From the NCBI GenBank assembly GCA_964578485.1, contig CAZODA010000057.1:1-17240 (forward strand): a DNA stretch of 17,240 nt. Reading direction: 5' to 3'. Each line of letters starts with the position of its first letter. Position 1 is the first letter of the stretch. Shown here piece after piece: positions 7,737 through 13,453 of this stretch. The notes under the pieces are model-generated. The model made no database searches. It was given only the letters and a program-made list of their open reading frames with translations, and was not told the origin of the DNA. Position numbers and translations under genes: made by a program. This stretch comes from CAZODA01 sp964578485. Its GTDB lineage: Bacteria > Bacteroidota > Bacteroidia > Bacteroidales > Marinilabiliaceae.

Positions 7737-8613
7737 AAATTTCTGTTGTTATATTAGCCCATATTTCATTAATAATTGAAGTTAATGCACCTTGTGGTTC
7801 AAATTCATTAATAGTTTCACCTTTTACCAAAGCTTTTATCATTGAATCATTATAGGGGATTTTACCTATTAGTTCTATATCATTTTTATTAAGGTTGTTT
7901 TCAATTAAATCGCTTATTTTTTTGTTAAGGTCAAATTTGTTAATTATTACTTTAACAGTAGTTTTAAAATTCCCTATTAAATTTATCAATCTTTCCAGAT
8001 CATGCCATCCCGACAATGTTGGTTCTGTAACAGCAATTACAAGGTTGGAGCCTGTTACTGAAGAGATCACAGGGCAGCCTATTCCCGGAGGTCCATCTGT
8101 TAATATTAGATCAGAATTGTGTCTGTTTGCAATCTTCCTTGCATATTCCCTGATTTTACTAACCAAACGGCCTGAGTTTTCTTCTGCAATCCCTAAGGTT
8201 CCATAAATCATAGGTCCAAATCTGGAATCGCCAAAAATGATATGGTTTTTTTCATGTTTTTCCATTATTATTGCTCCTGTAGGACATGCTATTGCGCATA
8301 AACCACAACCTTCGCATGCATACTCGTCAATAAAAATTTTATCATCTTTTATGTCTATGGCATCAAAACGACATAGTTCTTGGCACAAACCGCATATATC
8401 GCATTTATTCCTTCTTGCAACAGCTCTTGCACCACTCGGGAATTTCTCATTATAATAGATATAAGGAGAGAGTATAAGATGGAGATCAGCCGCATCAACA
8501 TCGCAATCACAGAAGACAGTGTTTTTAGACAGTGAAGCAAAAGCAGCTGTAATACTGGTTTTTCCTGTTCCACCTTTACCACTTAAAATAACTATTTCAT
8601 AGGGCTTTTTCAT
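7717..8613 (-). CDS. MinD-like ATPase with inserted 2x[4Fe-4S] ferredoxin domain (second of pair)
   Basis: P-loop ATPase of the CobQ/CobB/MinD/ParA fold, 298 residues, with a ferredoxin domain inserted after the first ATPase segment. The deviant Walker A is SGKGGTGKT (11-19), then CDCDVDAADLH (35-45). Cluster-binding cysteines are C71, C74, C77, C81 and C100, C103, C106, C110, both in CxxCxxCxxxC(P/R) arrangement. The ATPase core resumes with LTDGPPGIGCPV (171-182) and AVTEPTLSGWHDLERL. It is a paralogue of the gene just upstream, which it overlaps by 17 bases. Such pairs are known beside NifX/ORP-family proteins, including in the Desulfovibrio ORP locus. Likely role (inference): ATP-dependent Fe-S or mixed-metal cluster handling with the upstream NifX-like proteins. 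Confidence 0.9.
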   Translation of the reverse strand: MKKPYEIVILSGKGGTGKTSITAAFASLSKNTVFCDCDVDAADLHLILSPYIYYNEKFPSGARAVARRNKCDICGLCQELCRFDAIDIKDDKIFIDEYACEGCGLCAIACPTGAIIMEKHEKNHIIFGDSRFGPMIYGTLGIAEENSGRLVSKIREYARKIANRHNSDLILTDGPPGIGCPVISSVTGSNLVIAVTEPTLSGWHDLERLINLIGNFKTTVKVIINKFDLNKKISDLIENNLNKNDIELIGKIPYNDSMIKALVKGETINEFEPQGALTSIINEIWANITTEIYGLKSV

Positions 8614-9469
8614 TTAAAATGTTTTTTATGATATTGATGAAGATTTGCTGTATTTCCTTATTGTTTTTTGTTATGATTTTGCCCTTTGAATATTCTCTTG
8701 CTAATTCTTTTTTAAAAGGTATTTCTCCAATAATTGGGATAGCCTCTTGTTTTATATAGCTATAAAGTGGTTTATAATTATAACCTGCCTTATTTATAAC
8801 GATAGCATGTTTTTTATCAATTTGTTTCACTGTATCCACCATGAGCTTTAAATCATGTAGGCCAAATGGAGTTGGTTCTGTAACCAATATTACATAATCG
8901 GCTTTTGATACTGTAGCAACCACCGGGCATGATGTTCCCGGAGGGGAATCGAGCAAGACTAAATTTTTATTGTTTGTCTGTTTTATTGTTTCTTTAATAA
9001 GCGGAGTTTGTAGTGCTTTACCAATTTTTAAGCGTCCTTCAATAAAATCATTTTCTGTAAAATAACTGAAATGTGAAATTTCACCTATTTTCATGTCGTG
9101 TTCAATGATTGCATCTTCGGGGCATACATATAGGCAGGCACCGCAGCCGCGACAAAGACTTTCGTTGACTTCAATAAATTTCGCAGTCGGCAGCATCACA
9201 ATGGCATTATAGGCACAGGCACTTTTGCATTTACCGCAAAAGTTACATTTATCGTTTATGATTTCCGGCACCGGAATTGTTACGGGGCAGCTCTTTGCTT
9301 TATCTGCTTTTATGAATATATGGCAGTTAGGCTCTTCTACATCACAATCGACAAGCTGAACATTATAATTCATTTGTTTTTTTAAAACATGAAATAAGCC
9401 TGTACTTACTGTTGTTTTACCTGTTCCCCCTTTTCCGCTCGTTACAGCAATTTTAAATGATGATTCCAA
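8597..9469 (-). CDS. MinD-like ATPase with inserted 2x[4Fe-4S] ferredoxin domain (first of pair)
   Basis: 290-residue paralogue of the next gene. Deviant Walker A is SGKGGTGKT (11-19), followed by LVDCDVEEPNCH (39-50). The inserted ferredoxin domain has C75, C78, C81, C85 and C106, C109, C112, C116, with ACP-like contexts SACAYNAI and YVCPEDAI. The ATPase core continues with LLDSPPGTSCPV (172-183) and LVTEPTPFGLHDLKLM. Both paralogues carry the extra cysteine inside the PPGxxCPV motif, which is characteristic of this subgroup. Two genes of this type in tandem suggest a heterodimer. A promoter candidate lies just upstream (9514-9543), so this gene probably starts a three-gene transcript ending with Mrp. 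The specific function is inferred from the neighbours. Confidence 0.9.
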   Translation of the reverse strand: MESSFKIAVTSGKGGTGKTTVSTGLFHVLKKQMNYNVQLVDCDVEEPNCHIFIKADKAKSCPVTIPVPEIINDKCNFCGKCKSACAYNAIVMLPTAKFIEVNESLCRGCGACLYVCPEDAIIEHDMKIGEISHFSYFTENDFIEGRLKIGKALQTPLIKETIKQTNNKNLVLLDSPPGTSCPVVATVSKADYVILVTEPTPFGLHDLKLMVDTVKQIDKKHAIVINKAGYNYKPLYSYIKQEAIPIIGEIPFKKELAREYSKGKIITKNNKEIQQIFINIIKNILNEKAL

Positions 9470-9513
9470 TTGTCAATGCCTTTGTATTATGGTGATTTTT
9501 CTTTTGTAGTTTA

Positions 9514-9543
9514 CAAAAATAGTATTTTCATTTTTAACAGCAA
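9514..9543 (-). promoter_or_regulatory. Bacteroidota-type promoter for the ATPase-ATPase-Mrp unit
   Basis: On the minus strand TTG (9543-9541) and TATTTTTG (9521-9514) are separated by 19 bases, matching the TTG/TAnnTTTG pattern. Transcription would start near 9507, about 38 bases before the start codon at 9469. Confidence 0.45.
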
Positions 9544-9637
9544 TGAATGCTGCAAAAATGTTGTTTTTATGCCTGTATTCAAGCATATTTTTTTCTTTTG
9601 TTTAAGGTGATATCATTAAACAAAATGGTAATGGATA

Positions 9638-9976
9638 TTAATGATCACAAGCATTTTTACCTGTTATCAATTTTCCATTAAGATAGTCATTGACTAATTG
9701 TTTTGGAGAGTTTGCACCTGCGCCAATAATTACCTCTATGTTATTCTGATTAAATAATGCGATGGCACGTTGTCCTATACCGCCGGCAATAATATGAGTG
9801 GCACCTTGGGAAGCCAGCCATGCAGGAAAAACGCCCGGCTCATGTGGGGGAGGAGTAAGGGATTTTTCATTGATTATTTTTTTATTTTCAGTTTCATAAA
9901 TTGAAAATTTCTCACAATGTCCAAAATGCTGACATAAACAATCGTTACTTGTTGGTATTGCTATAACTTGCTTCAT
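9638..9976 (-). CDS. NifX/NifB-type (Nitro_FeMo-Co, ORP-related) metal-cluster-binding protein, Cys/His-rich
   Basis: Small cytoplasmic protein of 112 residues in the dinitrogenase iron-molybdenum cofactor family (Pfam Nitro_FeMo-Co), whose members (NifX, NifY, ORP) bind Fe-Mo or Mo-Cu clusters. The fold signature runs from IAIPTSND through HFGHCEKFSIYE to HIIAGGIGQRAIALFNQNNIEVIIGA. Candidate ligands are concentrated at the start (C13, C15, H17, H20, C21) and in the final CDH (C110, H112). The segment TPPPHEPGVFPAWLASQGA is characteristic of one subfamily often found beside MinD-like ATPases. No nitrogenase genes are nearby, so a nitrogen-fixation role is not supported. It follows the other NifX-like gene by 60 bases. 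The bound metal is unknown. Confidence 0.87.
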   Translation of the reverse strand: MKQVIAIPTSNDCLCQHFGHCEKFSIYETENKKIINEKSLTPPPHEPGVFPAWLASQGATHIIAGGIGQRAIALFNQNNIEVIIGAGANSPKQLVNDYLNGKLITGKNACDH

Positions 9977-10036
9977 TTTTTTGAAAAATATTAAAATTTA
10001 ACTTCTAAAGATTAACGCATTAAAAATCTATTAACA

Positions 10037-10360
10037 TTATAATTTTTGTTGCTTTATCAAACTGATAATCTCATTCAATGTTTGCTTATTACTAATTATT
10101 ATTGATTCAAGTTTCAATTTGTCGAGCAAATCTTTTGCTTTGGGACCAAATTCCATGGCATAAACTTTTTTAACACCATTAGTGGCTAAAAATTCAACTA
10201 CTTGAGGACCTACGCCCTCGGCCTCATCTTTTAAATCGTTATTTAAAAATTCGGTTTTATTCGTTTCTGAATCATATAAACAAAAAAACGAACAACGCGC
10301 AAATCTGTCGTCTATTAAAGAATTTATATCATCCTTGGTTGCCGGTATTGCTATTTTCAT
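10037..10360 (-). CDS. NifX/ORP-family (Nitro_FeMo-Co) protein, first of pair
   Basis: 107-residue member of the same Nitro_FeMo-Co family as the next gene, beginning MKIAIPATKDD and continuing with DDRFARCSFFCLYD (17-30), VGPQVVEFLATNGVKKVYAMEFGPKAKDLLDKL and a helical tail. Compared with its neighbour it has only two cysteines (C23, C27) and no CDH end, so the two are not duplicates with the same ligand set. The start at 10360 is preferred over an in-frame ATG at 10420: the conserved domain begins at 10360, and a start at 10420 would lie inside a palindrome (10405-10420) and add 20 residues foreign to the family. ORP of Desulfovibrio, which holds a Mo-Cu cluster, is of this size and family. 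Confidence 0.85.
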   Translation of the reverse strand: MKIAIPATKDDINSLIDDRFARCSFFCLYDSETNKTEFLNNDLKDEAEGVGPQVVEFLATNGVKKVYAMEFGPKAKDLLDKLKLESIIISNKQTLNEIISLIKQQKL

Positions 10361-10387
10361 TTTTCTTAATTTTAAATTATTTATCAA

Positions 10388-10395
10388 CAAAAATA
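10388..10395 (-). promoter_or_regulatory. -7 element upstream of the NifX-like pair
   Basis: TATTTTTG on the minus strand matches TAnnTTTG. It is 28 bases upstream of the start codon at 10360, and the palindrome at 10405-10420 covers the -20 to -33 zone. A canonical TTTG at -33 is not seen, so help from an activator or occlusion by a repressor is possible. Confidence 0.4.
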
Positions 10396-10404
10396 ATAAA
10401 TTAA

Positions 10405-10420
10405 GTGAACATATGTTCAC
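10405..10420. promoter_or_regulatory. Perfect 16-base palindrome, probable operator (site 1)
   Basis: GTGAACATATGTTCAC is a perfect inverted repeat centred about 52 bases upstream of the first NifX-like gene. Its GAACA-nn-TGTTC core recurs at 11558-11569, upstream of the hydrolase gene. The repeated placement argues for a dimeric regulator; the DUF134 protein of this cluster is the obvious candidate, but this is inference. Confidence 0.65.
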
Positions 10421-10453
10421 ATAAGGTGATTTTTATTTTAAGAAATTATCACT

Positions 10454-10708
10454 TTAGTATTCTATATATTTTTTGATAAACCTTTTATGGCTTGTATAAT
10501 ATCCTTCATGAATTTCATTTAGTTTTGCAGCGCTTGGGTTTATCGGATCTCCAATCTTCTTATTTGTCATTCTAAAGAATATTTCCACAACATGATTTCC
10601 AAAGATCACATAACCACTTTTAATATTTTCAGGTTGGTCTTTATATTTTTTGCCATCATCTATCCATATTGCCGGACAAATAATTCTTTCATTTTCAGCT
10701 AATTTCAT
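10454..10708 (-). CDS. Unrecognised 84-residue protein
   Basis: I cannot assign this to a named family. It is a soluble mixed-charge protein with no membrane segment or signal. The segment IICPAIWIDDGKKYKDQPENIKSGYVIFGNH (about residues 9-39) resembles, by memory, a motif of short phage and bacterial hypotheticals of the form IxCAAxxxxDGxxYxxQPxNIxxGxVxxGxRH; here a single histidine (H39) remains. The C-terminal third is basic with tyrosines (GYYTSHKRFIKKYIEY). It lies 28 bases downstream of the hydrolase gene on the same strand and is likely co-transcribed with it. Its retention inside a metal-cofactor gene cluster is the only clue to function. Confidence 0.65.
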   Translation of the reverse strand: MKLAENERIICPAIWIDDGKKYKDQPENIKSGYVIFGNHVVEIFFRMTNKKIGDPINPSAAKLNEIHEGYYTSHKRFIKKYIEY

Positions 10709-10736
10709 ACTGAGTTAAGTATTTTAAGCAGATTTT

Positions 10737-11516
10737 TTAAACGCTGATAATATCCCCTGTTTTTATAATTCTTTCGCCAAAGTTTTCGGAGAATAACTCT
10801 AAAGCCGGTTGTTCTGTGCAGTGTGAAGGATAAACATGTTTTGCCTGAATTGCTTTTAGATATTCTATTGTTTTTTTTGTTTGCAGATCTGCTTTTTTCA
10901 GGTGAAAGCCACCCAAAATGCCATATATTTTATTTGTGTTGCTAATATTTTTGGCATGTTCAAGGGTATTAACAATTCCGGCATGTCCACAACCTGTAAT
11001 AATAAACAGGCCCTTTTCTGATCTAAGAGCTATGCCGCTGTCATCTATAATAAAATCGGGTTCTCCATTTTCGAGTATAAAATTTGTTTGCTTAGCTTCA
11101 AAGTCTGTTAAGCGTGGAATTTCACCAAGGAATACAATTTTATTACTTATTTGATAAGGTTTTTTGCTTAATATTAAATTAAACTTTTTTGAAAGCTCTT
11201 CCTTAGTGTTTTTCAGTCCTATATATGAATTATTTAATTTTCGGTAGCGTTTTACAAAGCTTCCCGGGTGGCTGATTAAGTCCGCATTATTTAAATATTG
11301 AAGGCCGTTACCATGGTCAAAATGTCCATGACTCAAAATTATCATATCGATATTTGACAAATCAATATTCATGATTTGTGCATTTTTCAAGAACAGATTA
11401 CTTTGTCCTGTATCAAAAAGTATTTTTTTATTGTCGTATTCTATCAGATATGATAAGCCGTGTTCGGCAGCAGTATTTTTTCCCGGTTTATTGTCAACAA
11501 GTATTGAAATTTTCAT
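10737..11516 (-). CDS. Metallo-beta-lactamase-fold hydrolase, COG1237 type
   Basis: Cytoplasmic binuclear metal hydrolase of 259 residues. Metal-ligand motifs are HGHFDHGNG (H63, H65, D67, H68), GCGHAG (H178) and GGFH (H205), with H232 in YPSHCTE. The order and wording match COG1237 proteins, annotated as MBL-fold hydrolases related to the methanopterin-precursor (7,8-dihydropterin-6-yl-methyl-aminobenzene phosphate) synthases. The actual substrate here is unknown and a pterin role is only a family-based possibility. Relatives are frequently found near NifX-like and ferredoxin-ATPase genes. A palindrome and -7 element lie upstream, so it probably heads its own two-gene unit. Confidence 0.87.
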   Translation of the reverse strand: MKISILVDNKPGKNTAAEHGLSYLIEYDNKKILFDTGQSNLFLKNAQIMNIDLSNIDMIILSHGHFDHGNGLQYLNNADLISHPGSFVKRYRKLNNSYIGLKNTKEELSKKFNLILSKKPYQISNKIVFLGEIPRLTDFEAKQTNFILENGEPDFIIDDSGIALRSEKGLFIITGCGHAGIVNTLEHAKNISNTNKIYGILGGFHLKKADLQTKKTIEYLKAIQAKHVYPSHCTEQPALELFSENFGERIIKTGDIISV

Positions 11517-11530
11517 AATAGTCGTTTATT

Positions 11531-11564
11531 CAAAACTAAGTAAAAAAAATCAGAGACGAACAAA
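11531..11564 (-). promoter_or_regulatory. Bacteroidota-type promoter for the hydrolase unit
   Basis: Minus-strand TAGTTTTG (11538-11531) fits TAnnTTTG. TTTG (11564-11561) lies 22 bases further upstream, slightly longer than usual spacing. The TTTG falls inside the palindrome at 11558-11569, so a bound regulator would cover the -33 element. Confidence 0.4.
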
Positions 11565-11569
11565 TGTTC
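11558..11569. promoter_or_regulatory. Probable operator (site 2), GAACA-AA-TGTTC
   Basis: CGAACAAATGTTCAT shares 12 of 13 bases (GAACA-n-ATGTTCA) with the perfect palindrome at 10405-10420 and is centred about 48 bases upstream of the hydrolase start, close to the 52 bases of site 1. The centre is one base off perfect symmetry. Confidence 0.6.
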
Positions 11570-11590
11570 ATTATGTTTTTACTTGAGCCA

Positions 11591-11758
11591 TTATTTATTT
11601 TTCAAATAAAGTCGGTGGTGGTATGAGCCTTCTTTAAGCATAATTTTTCCACATTTTGGACATTTATTTTGCCTGCATGGGATTCCACGCTCATGAGGTA
11701 TTTTTGTGTTGCAGTTTACACAAATGCAGAATTCGTTTTCTTTAATATTACTTTTCAT
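11591..11758 (-). CDS. Small zinc-ribbon protein (55 residues)
   Basis: Starts MKSNIKENEFCICVNC and ends LYLKNK before TAA. Cysteines C13-x2-C16, C28 and C33-x2-C36, with C11 as an extra, and the stretch TKIPHERGIPCRQNKCPKCGKIM form a rubredoxin-like or zinc-ribbon knuckle. I recall similar short proteins with a (P)HxRGxPCxxxxCPxCG pattern next to NifX/MinD-ATPase gene sets, but cannot verify this here. The start overlaps the end of the DUF134 gene by 11 bases in another frame, which indicates translational coupling. A histidine pair follows (SYHHR). It could bind zinc or a metal used by the cluster. The gene is real in my judgement because the cysteine pattern is intact and the overlap is operon-like. 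Confidence 0.75.
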   Translation of the reverse strand: MKSNIKENEFCICVNCNTKIPHERGIPCRQNKCPKCGKIMLKEGSYHHRLYLKNK

Positions 11759-12164
11759 TTTCATGGTCGTTGTTTAGTTGGATAATATCATTTGATTTGC
11801 AGGCTCTGCATTTTTTTAGAGGCTTAGCAACTACCATGGTTTCTTTGCAGTTAAAACATCTATACCAATAGTCATCAGTAATATAATTACCTCCCTGAAT
11901 AAATATTGCCTTACCTTCAACAAAAGCTTTTGCTATAGTTTTTCTGGCTTTATCGTAAATTCTGGTAAAAGTAGGTCTCGAAATATTCATTATTTCTGCT
12001 GCTTCAGCCTGTAAGAGGTTTTCATAATCGGCAAGTCGCACAGCCTCATACTCTTCAAAAAGCAATACTACCGGATCAAGTTGACGCATAGGTATTCCAA
12101 AAGGCTTAAATCCTTCCATAGGAGGAGGCATAGTAATCTTTCTGTTTCTTTTACGATTTGACAT
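11748..12164 (-). CDS. DUF134-family DNA-binding protein with C-terminal zinc ribbon
   Basis: 138-residue predicted transcription regulator of the DUF134 family (sigma-70 region 4-like helix-turn-helix). The conserved N-terminal block has KITMPPPMEGFKPFGIPM (residues 9-26) and LDPVVLLFEEYEAVRLADYE (29-48). The helix-turn-helix is at about 50-78, with QAEAAEIMNISRPTFTRIYDKARKTIAKA. A GKAIFIQGGNY segment follows. The tail has a zinc ribbon with C103-x2-C106 and C119-x2-C122. DUF134 genes commonly neighbour or are fused to Nitro_FeMo-Co domains, matching this context. It is the first gene of the cluster and overlaps the zinc-ribbon gene. It is the best candidate to bind the two palindromes in this cluster. 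No GAACA palindrome is seen before its own start. Confidence 0.87.
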   Translation of the reverse strand: MSNRKRNRKITMPPPMEGFKPFGIPMRQLDPVVLLFEEYEAVRLADYENLLQAEAAEIMNISRPTFTRIYDKARKTIAKAFVEGKAIFIQGGNYITDDYWYRCFNCKETMVVAKPLKKCRACKSNDIIQLNNDHENEK

Positions 12165-12419
12165 TGGAATTTCTTTTTACTACAATTTGATTTGTGCTAT
12201 GTTAAAAATTTATTATAATAATGTCTCCCATCTAGATTTTCAGCTTAGAATTAAATTAATGTTATTCTAATATTATCTAGTCGGGATCTTGCTTGAGGAT
12301 GACTCGCTTACTATTACTGACTATATAATTGTAAGATTTGTTAAATTACAAATATTCCTGTTTACCGCTCAACAATGATAATGAATATATCCGATTTCTT
12401 AGCTTATATTATGTTCAAA
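12165..12419. other. AT-rich spacer upstream of the DUF134 gene
   Basis: No gene and no recognisable promoter consensus were found. An inverted repeat TTGTAA/TTACAA with a 12-base loop lies in about 12328-12353; it is too weak to name. Repeat block 2 begins just after this stretch. Confidence 0.5.
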
Positions 12420-12441
12420 TTCTATGAAAATTAACCACCTC

Positions 12442-12471
12442 TCCCGTATCCCGCTCACGCGGTATACGGGA
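12442..12471. repeat. Strong hairpin, 13-base arms
   Basis: TCCCGTATCCCGC and GCGGTATACGGGA pair at 12 of 13 positions across a TCAC loop. The module is present here, but at the corresponding place in the block 3 copy (near 17174) it is absent, so it behaves as an insertable cassette. Confidence 0.75.
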
Positions 12472-12489
12472 TTTCGCTGCGCTCCACTG

Positions 12490-12569
12490 CCAAGCATTTT
12501 TTTCAACCAAAAACATAATTTCAAATTGTGCTTGGCGTGCTCCTCCTTGAAAAAAGGAGGAGAGTTTTT
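12490..12569 (-). repeat. 80-base hairpin element, copy in block 2 (inverted relative to block 3)
   Basis: The reverse complement matches 17095-17173 almost base for base, with only one or two differences, including the CTCCTCC/GGAGGAG hairpin and the GCCAAGCA/TGCTTGGC outer arms that enclose a conserved TTTGAAATTATGTTTTTGG interior. Confidence 0.85.
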
Positions 12570-13135
12570 TAATTTTAATGCGCCCGAAACATCCTGTTTT
12601 GGGAGTTTCGTGTTTCGAGTTTCGGGTCAGCTGGTAATAACCATTATACAAAAATTATATTCTTACGTAGAAATTATGATGACAATTAATCCCGAGGGGA
12701 TGTCATTATTGTAGTAATTATTTAATCTACAATCGTTTAACCTCGGAGGGGTGATATTATTATATTTCTTATGTATTGATGGTTTTTGTATGTTAATTCC
12801 ATTTTTTGCAGCGAGAGCAACTCCGTAAAATTAAATGACGTAAACAATTTTTAATTTTTATATTGCCTCTTCAAGGCGTAGGGAGTAGTGGATTCATCGA
12901 CCCCACGCGATGCTTGAGCCTGTCCCGCCAAAGCTTACTGAAAGCGGGAGGCTATATTATATAAGGCTTTCAGCCTATGAATTAGTGTTAATTTGCGTTA
13001 ATTAGTTAACCTATTTCGTAATTCGTAATTGATTTTTGCGGGCTTTACGTGAATAATTTGTTAAACCCCTCAGTCCTTCGGACAGCTCCCCTTCAAAAGG
13101 GGAGCAGTTGGTAGGTGCAAACAAAGGCTTTCAGC

Positions 13136-13167
13136 GACACTATCCCCTAAAGTGTGTAAGTATTAAT
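13136..13167. repeat. Possible insertion-sequence end remnant
   Basis: TATCCCCTAAAGTGTGTAAG is shared, with few changes, with 17188-17219 (TATCCCATAAACTGTGTAAG). The wording resembles terminal inverted repeats of IS256-family elements as I remember them. No transposase frame is present beside it. Confidence 0.4.
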
Positions 13168-13355
13168 TTGAATACTCCCTGCCTTTTCTCAAAGCAAGAT
13201 GCTTTGAGTACATTAAAAATCTTTGCGTGAACCCTGAACTCAAAACCCTTCCCGTTGAAAACGGGATTTCGCTACGCTCAAAAACTCTAAACTCTTAACG
13301 GACACGATATATTAGTTAAAAAAAGAACTTGCGTGCAAAGAGCCGTTGCATGCAA

Positions 13356-13379
13356 AGAGCCGTTGCATGCAACGGCTCT
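13356..13379. repeat. Perfect 24-base palindrome, GTTGCATGCAAC core
   Basis: The arms are AGAGCCGTTGCA and its exact complement. A 17-base partial duplicate (AAAGAGCCGTTGCATGC) precedes it at 13337-13353. The core equals that of 980-999, but the outer arms differ and remain paired. Confidence 0.85.
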
Positions 13380-13453
13380 ACAATTGTTTTATAAGCAGCT
13401 CTATTCTTTAAGTCTTGAATAGAGCAATTTAGTAGTTTATATTAGTTTTATGC

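Larger units (their letters stand above)
12420..13453. repeat. Gene-free repeat block 2: hairpin modules and IS-end-like remnant
   Basis: No credible gene. Modules in order: hairpin with 13-base arms (12442-12471); an 80-base element shared in inverted orientation with block 3 (about 12490-12569) containing a CTCCTCCTT/AAGGAGGAG hairpin (12540-12562); two related motifs with GAGGGGATG and GGAGGGGTG (12691-12710, 12741-12763); an AGGCT-TTC-AGCCT hairpin (12964-12976); GCTCCCCTT/AAGGGGAGC (13085-13105); a transposon-end-like stretch (13136-13167); CTCAAAGCA/TGCTTTGAG (13188-13208); an inverted GCGAAATCCCG module (about 13247-13285); and a GTTGCATGCAAC palindrome (13356-13379). Open frames at 12415-12651 (minus) and 12424-12714 (plus) consist of these repeats. 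Confidence 0.85.

Noticed and set aside
7140..8582. Open frames antisense or out of frame to the Mrp and ferredoxin-ATPase genes
   Set aside because: They are shadows: no family motifs, while the overlapping frames carry intact Walker and ferredoxin motifs.
6930..9469. MinCDE-type division-site system
   Set aside because: The ATPases share the MinD fold but have ferredoxin inserts or Mrp motifs, and no MinC or MinE is visible.
9638..10360. Nitrogen-fixation genes (nifX/nifB)
   Set aside because: Only the small Nitro_FeMo-Co domain is present; no radical-SAM NifB, no nifHDK and no other nif gene in the window. The ORP-like context fits better.
10361..10420. Upstream ATG at 10420 as start of the first NifX-like gene
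   Set aside because: It would add 20 residues unlike the family and place the start inside the palindrome and promoter region.
12415..12714. Overlapping open frames on both strands in block 2 (78 and 96 residues)
   Set aside because: Both cover the same hairpin and 80-base elements; the translations are low-information and the elements are clearly DNA repeats copied in block 3.
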